DNA of 64,000 nt from positions 29,304,638-29,368,637 of the forward strand of contig JAGTTD010000010.1 in NCBI GenBank assembly GCA_018398585.1, in the 5' to 3' direction. This DNA is from Simmondsia chinensis. Its lineage: Eukaryota > Streptophyta > Magnoliopsida > Caryophyllales > Simmondsiaceae. Below, piece after piece: positions 47,704 through 56,952 of this stretch; position 1 is the stretch's first letter, and every line of letters begins with the position of its first letter. The translations under genes and the position numbers were made by a program. The notes below the pieces were generated by a model. It was not told the DNA's origin. It was given only the letters and a program-made list of their open reading frames with translations, and ran no database searches.

Positions 47704-48150
47704 GGTTGTTTGGGGTTGTACGCAGCCTTACCTCTTCAAGGTGCTACCCTTAAGGTAGGCTGTGTCCGAGGACCCCAACCTGAGAAGAGGAGAGGCATAC
47801 AGGGATACAAGCTTGAAGCATAAAAGCATAAAAGTATAGGAGCAACAGCAACAAGCACGGCGCCATAGAGGAAGCATGAAGTAGCAATAGGCAGTAGGCG
47901 ACACAATAGTAAACATATCGTGTAAAAGAAACAGGCAGACATATAATCCTAAGGGTACTAGCGCAAGCCAAAATAAGCTCCTCTACCCTACACTGTTATC
48001 TCGGCTACCCCTATGCTAGCCCTCTATTGAGCTTTATCTAAGGCCATATCCTCCTGTAGGTTTAGGTGGATGAGGTCGTGTCGGATCGTCTCCATCCATC
48101 TCTTCTTTGGCTTGCCTCTCCCCTCTCCTCCCTATTGTAGCATGGAGTTT
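47604..48150 (-). mobile_element. RTE-type LINE 3' end with last RT codons
   Basis: On the minus strand, from about 48140 to 48015 the frame reads like the C-terminus of RTE reverse transcriptase (ETIRHDLIHLNLQEDMALDK), followed by a stop. Then come ~250 bp of 3' UTR (which produces chance ORFs at 47728-47971), the conserved tail box and the CAA-complement repeats at 47604-47620. It is 5'-truncated. This copy shows that the tail found elsewhere in the window belongs to an RTE LINE. Confidence 0.75.
47665..47701. repeat. Poly(G) run, 37 bases
   Basis: An uninterrupted G tract inside the RTE tail, at the place where other copies have a short G/C-rich box. The length may be unreliable in any assembly. 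Confidence 0.9.
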
Positions 48151-48825
48151 TCGAAGCAAATATTTAAATATGACCCTTCATACATAACAATAATATAATA
48201 AATTATAAAGACTTTAACTATAAAAACTTGTTAATATTATTCAATTGAAGCCCAAAACTTGCATAAAAAAATAAAACGAGCAAACTTATATGTACTTTTG
48301 GGGGGCCCCAATGGCTGCTCGGGTTACTTGGGGTAATATCTAGCATCGGTGAGAGTCACCTAACTTATTAACTTAAACTTTGAAGATTGTCCATTGACAA
48401 GATATTAGAGCCCATCAACCGAGAGGTTTCAAGTTTCAAATACACAAGCAGTTGAATCACTAAAGGAGAAGGATTAGATGACACAAAGGAGAAAATGAGG
48501 AAAAAAAAAAGTAATGTATAGCTTGGGAAACATGAAGTCCCCATGAGGCCATGAGCTATTTATAGAAAAAATTATGTACCGACTTCTATTGTACACTAGT
48601 ATATATTTTTACTGTACAAAAATGTATACTATTCTACACTTTTACTGCTCATTGTACATTTTTACTCTACAAGGTTTACACGTTTTTAATTTAAGGAGAC
48701 TTCAAATTGTTCTGTATATTCTTCAGGATAAGCCTTCATCCTTTTTGAAGATTAGAGTGTGTTTCTTCACATAAGATATATTAAAAGCCCATCAACTGAG
48801 AGGTTTCGAGTTCAAATCCAAATAG
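48151..48825. other. Intergenic; two short tRNA-B-box-like repeats
   Basis: The segments near 48404-48448 and 48772-48821 share agcccatcaac-gagaggtttc-agtt-caaat. The second contains ggtttcgagttcaaatcc, which resembles a tRNA B box. They may be SINE scraps; no A box or clover-leaf was found. Confidence 0.35.
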
Positions 48826-48849
48826 CCTTGCTCTTAATATGTCTTTCAA

Positions 48850-49560
48850 CTTCTTCTGGTCGCCTCTGGGGTTCACGAGTTTCTAACTTTATAGAGGGTG
48901 ATCAGTGGAGGTTTCTACAATGGAGTGCTAACTTGTTGCCTATCTGGGACACTATTGATTTCAAGCCCCAGCTGGGTGTAGTAGATCATGTTTGGTGGAT
49001 GGGTGATCCCTAGGGGGTATTCACCACCAGATCAGCTTAGGAGATGATTCGTAGCAAGAGAGAGGGGGACTCCATCCATCATCTTCTTTGATTTTAGTTG
49101 CACAAATTCCGAGGCATTCCTTCCTTCCGTTGCTTGTTTCCTGTGAGCGACTTTGGACCTGTGATAGATTGCTGAGACATCAGGTCAGGGCACTAAGGCT
49201 TCATGTGTGCTGTGTGGTTCAGATGTTGAGTCGCATAGCCATCTCTTCTTTGCCTGCAGCTTATCCGCTTCTGTTTGGTCTAGGATGTCATCACGCACAT
49301 CCTTTGCTTGGCCTGTGCTACCTTGGCGTCAGCTAGTTTCTTGGGTCACCTCTCGATTCCGTGGATGTGGGGTTGATCATGTTCTTGCCCGTTTTTGCTT
49401 CTCTGTGACGGTTTACATCCTCCGGTACGATCGTAACCTGAGGATTCAACGCTCTCAGTCCAGACCTTCTTCAGTTGTTATTTTGGGGATCACAGGATTA
49501 GTTTGCAGTTGTCACATTGTTACGCCTAAGCTCAGTGGGTGCTCACCGCCATTCTCAACT
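48850..49560 (+). pseudogene. L1 ORF2 C-terminal (zf-RVT) fragment
   Basis: Frames at 48850-49015, 49088-49200 and 49207-49560 together read GSRVSNFIEGDQWRF, VWWMGDPRGVFTTRSAWEMI-like sequence, and LCGSDVESHSHLFFACSLSASVW, the last being the Cys/His motif of the zf-RVT domain of plant L1 ORF2. TAG replaces Arg or Trp codons and there are at least two frameshifts. No RNase H domain follows, so this LINE is of a different lineage from the one at 40022-42124. Confidence 0.75.
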
Positions 49561-49780
49561 TTTGCAAGAGTGGGGGATTAATCATTAGTATTTTCTCCTA
49601 CCTTTTGGTTTTGATAACTTTTTGCTTGTTATGGTCATGTTGACTTTGTTGCTTTTGCTTGTTAATTCATTGTCTTTGACATTTAATTCTTTAATGTAGG
49701 CCTACTGGCCATGACTTGGGGTATGCCCTTAGTAGACTTGTACATATAGTCTTTCATATTTGGTATATCATACTAATTCT

Positions 49781-49832
49781 CCCCCCCCCCCCCCCCCCCC
49801 CCCCCCGAAGAAAAAAAAAAAAAAAAAAAAAA
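49781..49832. repeat. Poly(C) then poly(A)
   Basis: 26 C, then gaag, then 22 A. The C run is not typical of a LINE tail and may be an expanded tract. Confidence 0.95.
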
Positions 49833-49848
49833 CCCTTGCCCTTAATAT

Positions 49849-50638
49849 CATAGTAATTTAAGCACAAAATATAAGGTAAGCACATGCATTATCCACAGTA
49901 AAAGCCGAACGGATATTCACATGAAAGGACATATTAGAATACAGACTATTCCTAATCCGTCACATAATAACTTAAGCCTTTTGAGATAGTGGATTCTATG
50001 ACACCGGGTTACAAGACATGGAGAACAGACAAGCCGCGCAGGACAAGGAAAAATCAACATGTTGTGTGATCGCAAGGCTCATTAACAAGAAAGGCAGCAT
50101 ATGACAAACTAGCCAAAATATGACCAAACCAGATGCCCATAGCCCAACCCGATCTAACTTGAAAAATTCTAAAATCATTGGGACCCGAACTTGACCCGAC
50201 TTGAAATGGACCACACCCAAGGGTAACCTAACCCGAGGCAAGTCTAACCCAAGATTAACCCACCATGGTATCTACTTGACCTGATATGAATTTGACTAGA
50301 GGCCCACCCAAACTAGAGGCAAGCTTTTCATTCAAACTTGTCCAAAAATAAGGCTTAAAATCGCTTTATGTCCCCTAAAAATACAATAGCCACAATCTTA
50401 CATGAACATCCACAATGCCAGTTAGCACTTTGGAGCCATGAACTAATAACAAGGATTCTAGCATAGCAACTGAAATATCCTACGCTCCCAAGGATGAAAA
50501 GTAAGGAAGAAACATCACCTGTCTCTGCATATGGTGCATACTGGAAAAAACTAGCTGACTCAGGTTACTCCGAAAATGCAATCACAAATGGAGGTCAAAA
50601 GTAAATTCCTTGAGAAATAAAAAAAAAAAAAAAGGAAT
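49849..50638. other. Intergenic, no supported gene
   Basis: Short repeated gacccgaacttgacccgac words near 50180-50240 suggest decayed transposon ends; nothing else was recognised. Confidence 0.45.
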
Positions 50639-50643
50639 GAAAT

Positions 50644-50898
50644 TGATGCAGCATGGATAAAGAGGATTAATAGCCAATAGGATATTTAAATTATTATTTG
50701 TTGTTTTTATTTAGAGAAGTAATTTCTTAATTTATTTCATATTTATCTTAATAGTTTTCTATTATGTTTAAGATTTATCTTATCTAATATCCTTTAAAGG
50801 TTTAGTTTTGTATAAATAGAGTTTTGTAACTCATTATTTAGAAGTTTTGAGGAATAAAAATTGAGTTCAGTTTTTGAGTAACAAGTTGTGCTACATCA
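50644..50898 (+). repeat. 5' LTR (255 bp)
   Basis: TATA box tataaatag at 50811-50819, aataaa at 50852, TG...CA ends. It lacks a 75-bp segment present in the 3' LTR (52391-52465). Confidence 0.9.
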
Positions 50899-50901
50899 AT
50901 T

Positions 50902-50913
50902 TGGTATCAGAGC
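50902..50913 (+). promoter_or_regulatory. Primer binding site, initiator tRNA-Met
   Basis: tggtatcagagc, a perfect match to the common plant LTR-element site, 3 bp downstream of the 5' LTR. Confidence 0.92.
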
Positions 50914-51675
50914 TCTAGTTTTGGCCCGTTGCTGCAAAGCTGCCATACCATAGCCCCAGTGCCATCGCTCGTGCGCGATATTACTGCTGAATAGTATCTT
51001 TTGCCTGCCACTGCCATAGTGTAGTGGTACCTATCCCTAATTGCTAAAAAAAAAAAAAAATCCCAAGCCACATCCACCAAAAAAAAAAAAGAAAAAAAAG
51101 CCTTAGCCAAAAAAAGAGAGAGAACAGCCAATTAAAATCAACCCAACACCAGCGCGCACTGCTGCAGCCTACCTCCGCCAATACCTCACCACCACCACCA
51201 CCACTGTGACCACCCATGAAACACCCTTCCCATCGTCCTCATGAAAACCTAACCTTAGATTTGGAAACCCTACTTCAGAACCTTAACCCTCGAACCTAGC
51301 TTTGAAAGCCCAAGATTTTGAAAACCCTAAGCCCTTAAATTGCCTTCGATTTGTTCTCCAATCCCCAACTCAATCCTATAATCCACCCACAAACCCTAAT
51401 TCAAACTAAATCCCCAAATAAATTTGACCTTTTAGCCTCATATTGAACCCGAATCGTTTTAAGTTGAATCTCCCACGAAACCCTAACCCTAGTTCGAAAA
51501 CTTTATATGTCCAAAACTTAGTTCAATTTGATTTCTCTCACTTTATCAATGCTCACATGACTACCACATCCACTATCATGCTTACATCCAATTAACTTTC
51601 AATCTCAGAGTTGGATTATCTCGAGTCAAATAAGCATGGATCATATACTAAGGGTAACTCTTTGTATCCCTACCA

Positions 51676-52284
51676 TTGGTGGAAATTTGTTTGGCATCCG
51701 ATTTTCTCCCCGTGTATCCTATACACGATGCCTATTATGTTCCTAGACTTAAGAGTAAACTGTATGTGCTTCCACTAAATAAGCTCGGAGTGTATCTTAC
51801 GGCTTATCGTGACACAACTACCCCAACTTCTTCCCCTGTACCCACTTATGATATTCCTTACGATCCAAATACAATATATTGTCTTCTTCTTCAGTTACCA
51901 TCATCCAAGGAAGTTCAAGGAACAAAAAATAAAATAGAAGATAAAGAAGAGGAAGATGAAGCCAAAGAAGAACAGGAAGAGGAGGAAAACGAAGTGAAAG
52001 AAGAGGAAGAGATGAAAGATGAAGTGAAAGAGGAAGAGGAAGAGCAAGAGAAGAAAGATGAAATTAAAGAAGAAGAGGAAGAAACGAAAGACGAAGTGAA
52101 AGAGAAAGAGGAAGAGAAGAAAGATAAAGCGAAAGAAGAAGAAGAATATTGCAAAGCGTCACAACATATCCAATTGCTTGAAAATATGAATGTGGCATGT
52201 TTTGAAAATTTTATTGATTTCATCATTCCTGAAGTGCTTGTTAAACATCCCAAAAGTGGAAGTTTTACACTTCACCTAGGATGA
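51676..52284 (+). CDS. Glu/Lys-rich protein frame inside the LTR element
   Basis: An uninterrupted ~200-codon frame, by far the most intact in any element here. The first ~75 residues look like ordinary globular protein (ASDFLPVYPIHDAYYVPRLK ... PYDPNTIYCLLLQLP). Residues ~85-160 are repeating acidic/basic blocks (KDEVKEEEEE type) that could form a single alpha-helix or coiled coil. The end (HIQLLENMNVACFENFIDFI ... HPKSGSFTLHLG) is hydrophobic. The frame opens at TTG after a TAA near 51655, and the first in-frame ATG lies inside the acidic repeat, so the start is unclear and it may be a captured exon. I do not recognise it. The purine-rich repeat may favour an open frame by chance, but the flanking parts are not repetitive. 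Confidence 0.45.
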   Translation: MVEICLASDFLPVYPIHDAYYVPRLKSKLYVLPLNKLGVYLTAYRDTTTPTSSPVPTYDIPYDPNTIYCLLLQLPSSKEVQGTKNKIEDKEEEDEAKEEQEEEENEVKEEEEMKDEVKEEEEEQEKKDEIKEEEEETKDEVKEKEEEKKDKAKEEEEYCKASQHIQLLENMNVACFENFIDFIIPEVLVKHPKSGSFTLHLG

Positions 52285-52359
52285 GCCCTATACATAGAAG
52301 GATGTTTGCTATAACTTCTTTTACCTATGTTTGTTTAAAACTCGTGGTCGAGTTTTTTT

Positions 52360-52691
52360 TGAAACTACAGCATGAATAAATAGGATTAATGATTATAGAA
52401 AATTCAATCTTTTATTAGATTTTTAATAGATTAATTGATAGGATTACATTAGAATATATTTTTTTAGCCAATAGAATATTTAAGTTATTATTTGTTGTTT
52501 TTATTTAGATAAGTAGTTTCTTAGTTTATTTCATATCTATCTTAATAGTTTTTTGTTAGGTTTAAGATTTATCTCATGTAATATCCTTTTAGGGTTTAGT
52601 TTCTATAAATAGAGCTTTGTAATTCATTACTTAGAAGTTTTGAGGAATAAAAATTGAGTTGAGTTTTTGATTAAAAAGTTGTGCTATATCA
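52360..52691 (+). repeat. 3' LTR (332 bp)
   Basis: It aligns with the 5' LTR apart from the 75-bp extra segment and scattered substitutions. TATA box tataaatag at 52604-52612. Confidence 0.9.
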
Positions 52692-52774
52692 GAAATCCAA
52701 CTGAAAGCCAAACAGAGAAAGGCCATCTTGCTAACACTCTTTTCATGCTCCTTCCACAATGCAATAAAACAACT

Positions 52775-53235
52775 AGGGTTGTATATTGAGTCGAACCAAG
52801 CCATCTCACGAGCTCTTACGAGAGGCCAGTTGTAAAGTTTGAAAGGCTCAGCTCATTCAAGCTTGAGCAGCCCCAGCTCGTATAGCTTAATAAGCCAAGT
52901 CTGAGCCTAGTGAGCTCATAGCTCACAAGCCTAAATGAGTCTATTATAATACAATCTATTAGGCTAAATATACCCAATTGAGCCAAGTTTTGAGCTTTAA
53001 TGAGTTGTACTCAAACCCAAATAAACCTAGATTGAACATAAAAGAGCCAAAATAAGGTGAGCGTAGCTTGGAGTTCACCAAGCCAAGCTTGAGCTTGACC
53101 AAGAGATCCCGAGCTTATGACAATCTAAGCTCGAGTTTGAAGTTTTCAAGATTAGTGAGCTCAGAACTCAGCCCACGCCGAACTAAATGTTAACAAACCG
53201 GGCCTCGAGCTTACCAAGTCAATTCATACATAGTA
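52775..53235. repeat. Decayed DNA-transposon-like repeat rich in gagct words
   Basis: The segment begins ctagggttgtatattgagtcgaacc and is full of agctcg/gagctt words, as in plant non-autonomous hAT elements with gagccgagct ends. The right end and a target duplication were not found. Confidence 0.3.
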
Positions 53236-55270
53236 TACTCCTAAATCCCAACAAAGTCCATTCAATCAGATCCAACCATGCTACACAACTAACATGAAAA
53301 TCCACAATCAAATGTCGAGAGCACGGTAGCACCACCATATTGACAATTTTTACCGATTCTAAACATGAAAACTTTCATAAGCAATTAACGAAAACTATGA
53401 ATGCCTCCACATTTCATTAAATGCCTAGTATTATCACCAGCTTCTCAAAGAAAATTAAAAAATGGTTGCTGAAAATGAACATAAAAACTTAAATCATGTT
53501 TGAGTTTTGTCATTAGATTAATTTAAGCATGACAACTTTAAACAAAAGAGGCATCCCGGTGCATAAAATATCACCAATATTGGTCTACACAAAGTCAGAT
53601 GTATATTAACCCCACTTTTGCATAGAGTTTATTTGTCAGATTTTAATCCGTGACCTATGCTTCCATTGAAGTTTTCGTTAAACAGAGAAGGCCATAAGAA
53701 TAAGAGGTTCTTGGTTGAAATTACTAACCACTAGCCTACTGAAAAACGACATCATGCTCATAATAGAGCAAACTTGCTCAGTCACACGAAGGTTGGTCAC
53801 AAAATTTTATTTGAACAAGGTAACAGAATTGGATATATATATTGGCTCCAAGGTATGCAACGAATTAGTATCCTTAAGACTTATTTATCCAAGGTATGTA
53901 ACGAATCAGTATCTTTAAGACTTATTTTATCCTTAAGAAATAATCTCAGGGATAAATGAAACCTCACTACACAGCATAGAATGGTTTTCCAAGAAGTGAA
54001 GTCTAGAGAACGGTAGGAATTCAATGTACCCATGTAACCATCTTGAGAATGGAACAGGCCTATTTATATATGTTTATGTGTCTCTAAGAAGAGACATGTC
54101 TCTTCCCCAAAATACACAAATTACTGCACAAATTAACGAATAACTACCACCTATGCATCAACACATAAGATTTGCGTGTCAACACACATAGTCGGGTTCT
54201 GAAGCCTGTGTGTCTACACGCAGCATCCTAAAATAGGTATTGTGTTGACACACACCATCCAGTGAGCCTTACTAGATTTTGTGTGTCAACACACAGAAAG
54301 ATGTGTGTGGGAACACAATGTTGTTTACTGAACCAATGCGATTTAGCATATATTTTTGAAAATACATTAATAAGGTCCACCCTCAAATAACGCATTTGCA
54401 CCCAACTACCCTCCTTTCTGCTACAAGTGAAGAGAAATGTTTACTCAATCAATGGTCCAACAGCGATGCCAATACAACATAATATGTGACAGAGAAATTG
54501 CTCAATAGCATCTAAGATCAAGTCAAGAGTCCAACAATACTAATAGTTAACAAGAAAACCCAAACTACAGCTTAGCCGATGATTTTTTCTAAATCTTAAC
54601 TCCTCAATGTTCGAACAAAATAACCTAGTACATAATGATAGCATAAATTCAACCCAACAACCTACATGTCATTGATTTGTGAAAAGATCAACGTTCTAGA
54701 CCAATCCTTTTCCTCGTGTTAGCCACAATAATGAGCACAACTTGCATTAGCAAATAACATGTATTTTGTCTTCCAGGCAATCCACATACCAACGATAAGA
54801 TTCAAAGCCATCCATCCATAAGAAACAGAAAAGTTTCAATTCCACTCTATGTTTACTTATGTCAAGATCTGATGAGAAGAGCCACAAGTTTTAAGTTTCA
54901 AACATAAAAATGATGAACATTCAGGTTAACAATGAATCACAGAAAAACACAGACTAAGGGGTTCTTTGTTTACCAAAAAGTAACACAAGATTTTGAAATT
55001 CATAAAAAGTGGGTATTTGCCTCTTCTTTGGTTACCTGGAAATTTGAAAAGTTTCAACCCCTTAGGTAAGTTCTAATTCCCAAGAAGTTCTATCGCCCAA
55101 ATTGACAACCAAACACAAATACGTACTTCTTGAGAAGATGACACACGAATTGAATTCTTATGACATACAACTTCCCAGTGGGAATATTTTTATGGTGTTA
55201 ACAAACAACACCTAAACATCTCCAAATAAGATAACATTGACAACACAAATACAAAGGCTTCAACAATTAA
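53236..55270. other. Intergenic; short inverted repeats at 54175-54310
   Basis: No gene was seen. tgtgttgacacaca (54240-54253) is followed ~27 bp later by its inverted copy tgtgtgtcaacaca, with a third related copy near 54175, giving possible hairpins. Confidence 0.45.
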
Positions 55271-55294
55271 ACTTGCAAGATGAATCAAAATCAC

Positions 55295-55909
55295 TCACAA
55301 TGGCAGCTTCCCAGCTCGAAAAATCGCAAATTTAGACATGTTTGAGTACGAATACGTGATCCCATTCTCCTTCAACAAACACTCAATCAAACCCTTCGCC
55401 TTCTCAGGCTCACCACTCTCACATTCAACCTCATAGAGAGTCCCAAATTCAAACAATGTTTCATCCACCTCCAATTTCAACCCATTCCACTCATAAACCC
55501 CTCTCACGTTCCTAAACCCACCCAGACAAACATACCCACCACTTCCCCCAAACTCCTCTCTCACCCTCCTCAAAATCCTAGACTCCACAGACCCAATACG
55601 ATTCGGGTCAGCCCAAATAGCCCGACCAAGTTCAGGGTCTAATTCCTCCTCATCCTCCTCAACCCGACTCACCCCATCACAGATCCTCGCTTTCCCCTTC
55701 AATGAAACAACACACCGGGCCGCTGCATCCACAGACTCCCCATAAAACCGGAGACGAAGCACAGCGCGCTTGGACGCAAGCTCACCCGCGGCCCCATCGA
55801 AGAAGAGGTTGTGCTGGTGGTGGGTTTGAACAAGAAAGGAAGAAAGAAGAGAGGAGAGAGAGTGGTGGGCGGTGGAGTCATGGAGTCGGAGCTTGACTTC
55901 TACCTCCAT
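55295..55909 (-). CDS. TTM3: Triphosphate tunnel metalloenzyme 3 (CYTH tripolyphosphatase)
   Basis: A 204-residue protein, intact and without introns in the window. It begins MEVEVKLRL, giving the CYTH signature E-x-E-x-K (Glu2, Glu4, Lys6). Other tunnel residues are the Arg pair in AVLRLR (52, 54), Lys in SLKGKAR (71), Glu in RVEEDEEEL (84-89), LEVDE (147-150) and YEVECE (159-164). The family hydrolyses inorganic tripolyphosphate with a divalent metal and is cytosolic in plants. The start at ATG 55909 was chosen because it makes the canonical MEVEVK N-terminus; a frame extension upstream begins with TTG. CDC26 ends 75 nt upstream, matching the conserved plant bicistronic unit. The next ATG upstream in any frame is the CDC26 start. 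Base composition is far more GC-rich than the surroundings. Confidence 0.95.
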   Translation of the reverse strand: MEVEVKLRLHDSTAHHSLSSLLSSFLVQTHHQHNLFFDGAAGELASKRAVLRLRFYGESVDAAARCVVSLKGKARICDGVSRVEEDEEELDPELGRAIWADPNRIGSVESRILRRVREEFGGSGGYVCLGGFRNVRGVYEWNGLKLEVDETLFEFGTLYEVECESGEPEKAKGLIECLLKENGITYSYSNMSKFAIFRAGKLPL

Positions 55910-55984
55910 CTGATAGTAATCCAAAATAAATCAACTTGATTAGGCGGATCTTGTCTTCTACAATAAAGACCCTTATTTATAGAG

Positions 55985-56188
55985 CTAAGCTAGGCCGATT
56001 CGTTGAGGTTTGGTGAGTTCCGAGGAGGAAGGTTGGCCGAGCTGGTGGAGGACGGCGGCGGTGGCGGTGGCGGTGGCTGTGGAGGGGGGAGTGTTCGTGG
56101 TGGCGGTGGTGGTGCGAGATTGGAGTTGTTGGAGCTCTTCTTTGTCTTCGAGTTCGACACTGATTTTGGTGGGTTTTCTTCTGAGCAT
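55985..56188 (-). CDS. CDC26: CDC26, anaphase-promoting complex subunit
   Basis: A 67-residue protein beginning MLRRKPTKISVELEDKEEL, the conserved N-terminus that binds the TPR groove of APC6 and stabilises it, and ending KPQRIGLA, the conserved C-terminal HQRIGL-like motif. The middle is Thr/Ala-rich and variable (TTTATTNTPPSTATATATAA). Length equals the usual ~65 residues. The frame stays open upstream only through GTG, so ATG 56188 is the start. It lies 75 nt upstream of TTM3 on the same strand. In Arabidopsis and other land plants the two are translated from one mRNA, linking a cell-cycle ubiquitin ligase subunit to a polyphosphate enzyme. The start has G at -3 but C at +4, a middling context that could allow leaky scanning. 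Confidence 0.93.
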   Translation of the reverse strand: MLRRKPTKISVELEDKEELQQLQSRTTTATTNTPPSTATATATAAVLHQLGQPSSSELTKPQRIGLA

Positions 56189-56289
56189 CTCTCTGAGAGG
56201 TTGTTTCTCTTGTTGGGAGTTCACTGCAGATTTGTGAAAGCTGAGAGTTAGGGTTTGGTGTTCAGGAAGTTGATTTAGTCTACGTCTAG

Positions 56290-56335
56290 TAACATAATTT
56301 TGATTATTATTTTTTAAAATTTTATAATGACGTGT
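56290..56335 (-). promoter_or_regulatory. Possible core promoter of the CDC26-TTM3 transcript
   Basis: The minus strand reads acacgtcattataaaatttt: an ACGT core near 56331 and a TATA-like tataaaat at 56326-56319, about 130 nt upstream of the CDC26 ATG. The ~100 nt between the expected start site and the ATG contain no ATG. Confidence 0.35.
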
Positions 56336-56952
56336 ATCAATGTATTAGGGGTTTAATAGTTTTATTTTTCTGTCTTTTGGTTCATTCCTCTATATTCCTC
56401 GTTCATTTTGAGTCCTATCGGAAGAGGACTAAAACATTTAGTCTATGTTATTTTTGCTGCTTTTTTTTTATTTTTTGTAATCATGTTTTTTGGGGTTGGG
56501 ATGTTGTACTGTTTTTAACTTTATATTCCTTATTTTTATTATACGGATTAACTTAGGACTCACTAATTTTGGTGACTTTCTTTTTAGCATCTTTCAGAGG
56601 TTGTTCCTCTTCTTTAGATTTCACCGCATATTTGTTAACCTCAGTGAGTTAGGACTTGGAGTAAGAAAACGAGGAAAAAGTTGTAACCCACCACTATCCG
56701 GAAGACTTCAATGGTGAAAACTCTAGCTAGAACCAATAAGCTAATAGCACCACATGAGAATTTTCGTTCTTGATGTCTTTATTAGATGCATTAATAAATA
56801 TTTTTCACAACCATATGACTTATTAAATCTTTTCTAGCTTCAATTAGTTTGAAATAAATCTTGTTTAAGGACAAGCAAGATATGAGTTTAAAGATGCGAT
56901 GCATCTCATATTTTTAATGTTTATACCCCCATTCATATGATATATTTTTGAA
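56336..56952. other. Upstream region, no supported gene
   Basis: T-rich DNA. Near 56555-56640 a short stretch (gactttctttttagcatctt, cagaggttgttcctctt) echoes the CDC26 5' region at 56158-56250 and may be a partial tandem duplication. Confidence 0.4.

Larger units (their letters stand above)
48841..49832 (+). mobile_element. 5'-truncated L1 LINE with 15-bp target duplication
   Basis: The target duplication ccttgctcttaatat (48826-48840) and ccttgcccttaatat (from 49834, one mismatch) flanks ~990 bp. The content is the zf-RVT region of an L1 ORF2, then a 3' UTR, a 26-bp C run (49781-49806) and a 22-bp A tail (49811-49832). Direct repeats plus poly(A) are hallmarks of target-primed reverse transcription. 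Confidence 0.85.
50639..52696 (+). mobile_element. Complete 2,048-bp non-autonomous LTR retrotransposon
   Basis: A perfect 5-bp target duplication GAAAT (50639-50643, 52692-52696) flanks the element, 50644-52691. The 5' LTR is 50644-50898 and the 3' LTR 52360-52691, with ends TGATGCAGCA/TGCTACATCA and TGAAACTACAGCA/TGCTATATCA. The primer binding site tggtatcagagc starts 3 bp after the 5' LTR. There is no gag, protease, RT or integrase. The interior holds ~750 bp of non-coding leader and a Glu/Lys-rich frame. The stretch before the 3' LTR (ctcgtggtcgagttttttt) resembles the pol-end/polypurine region of gypsy elements, suggesting a gypsy parent. It must have used another element's enzymes. Confidence 0.9.

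Noticed and set aside
48795..48821. tRNA gene (B-box-like ggtttcgagttcaaatcc)
   Set aside because: No A box at the right distance, and the stems do not fold into a clover-leaf. A related copy at 48420 suggests a repeat.
55910..55924. N-terminal extension of TTM3 (5 extra residues)
   Set aside because: The extended frame starts with TTG. The canonical MEVEVK start at 55909 is an ATG and matches the family.
56003..56251. Gly-rich plus-strand ORFs opposite CDC26
   Set aside because: Shadow of the Thr/Ala codons of CDC26; no start context or homology.
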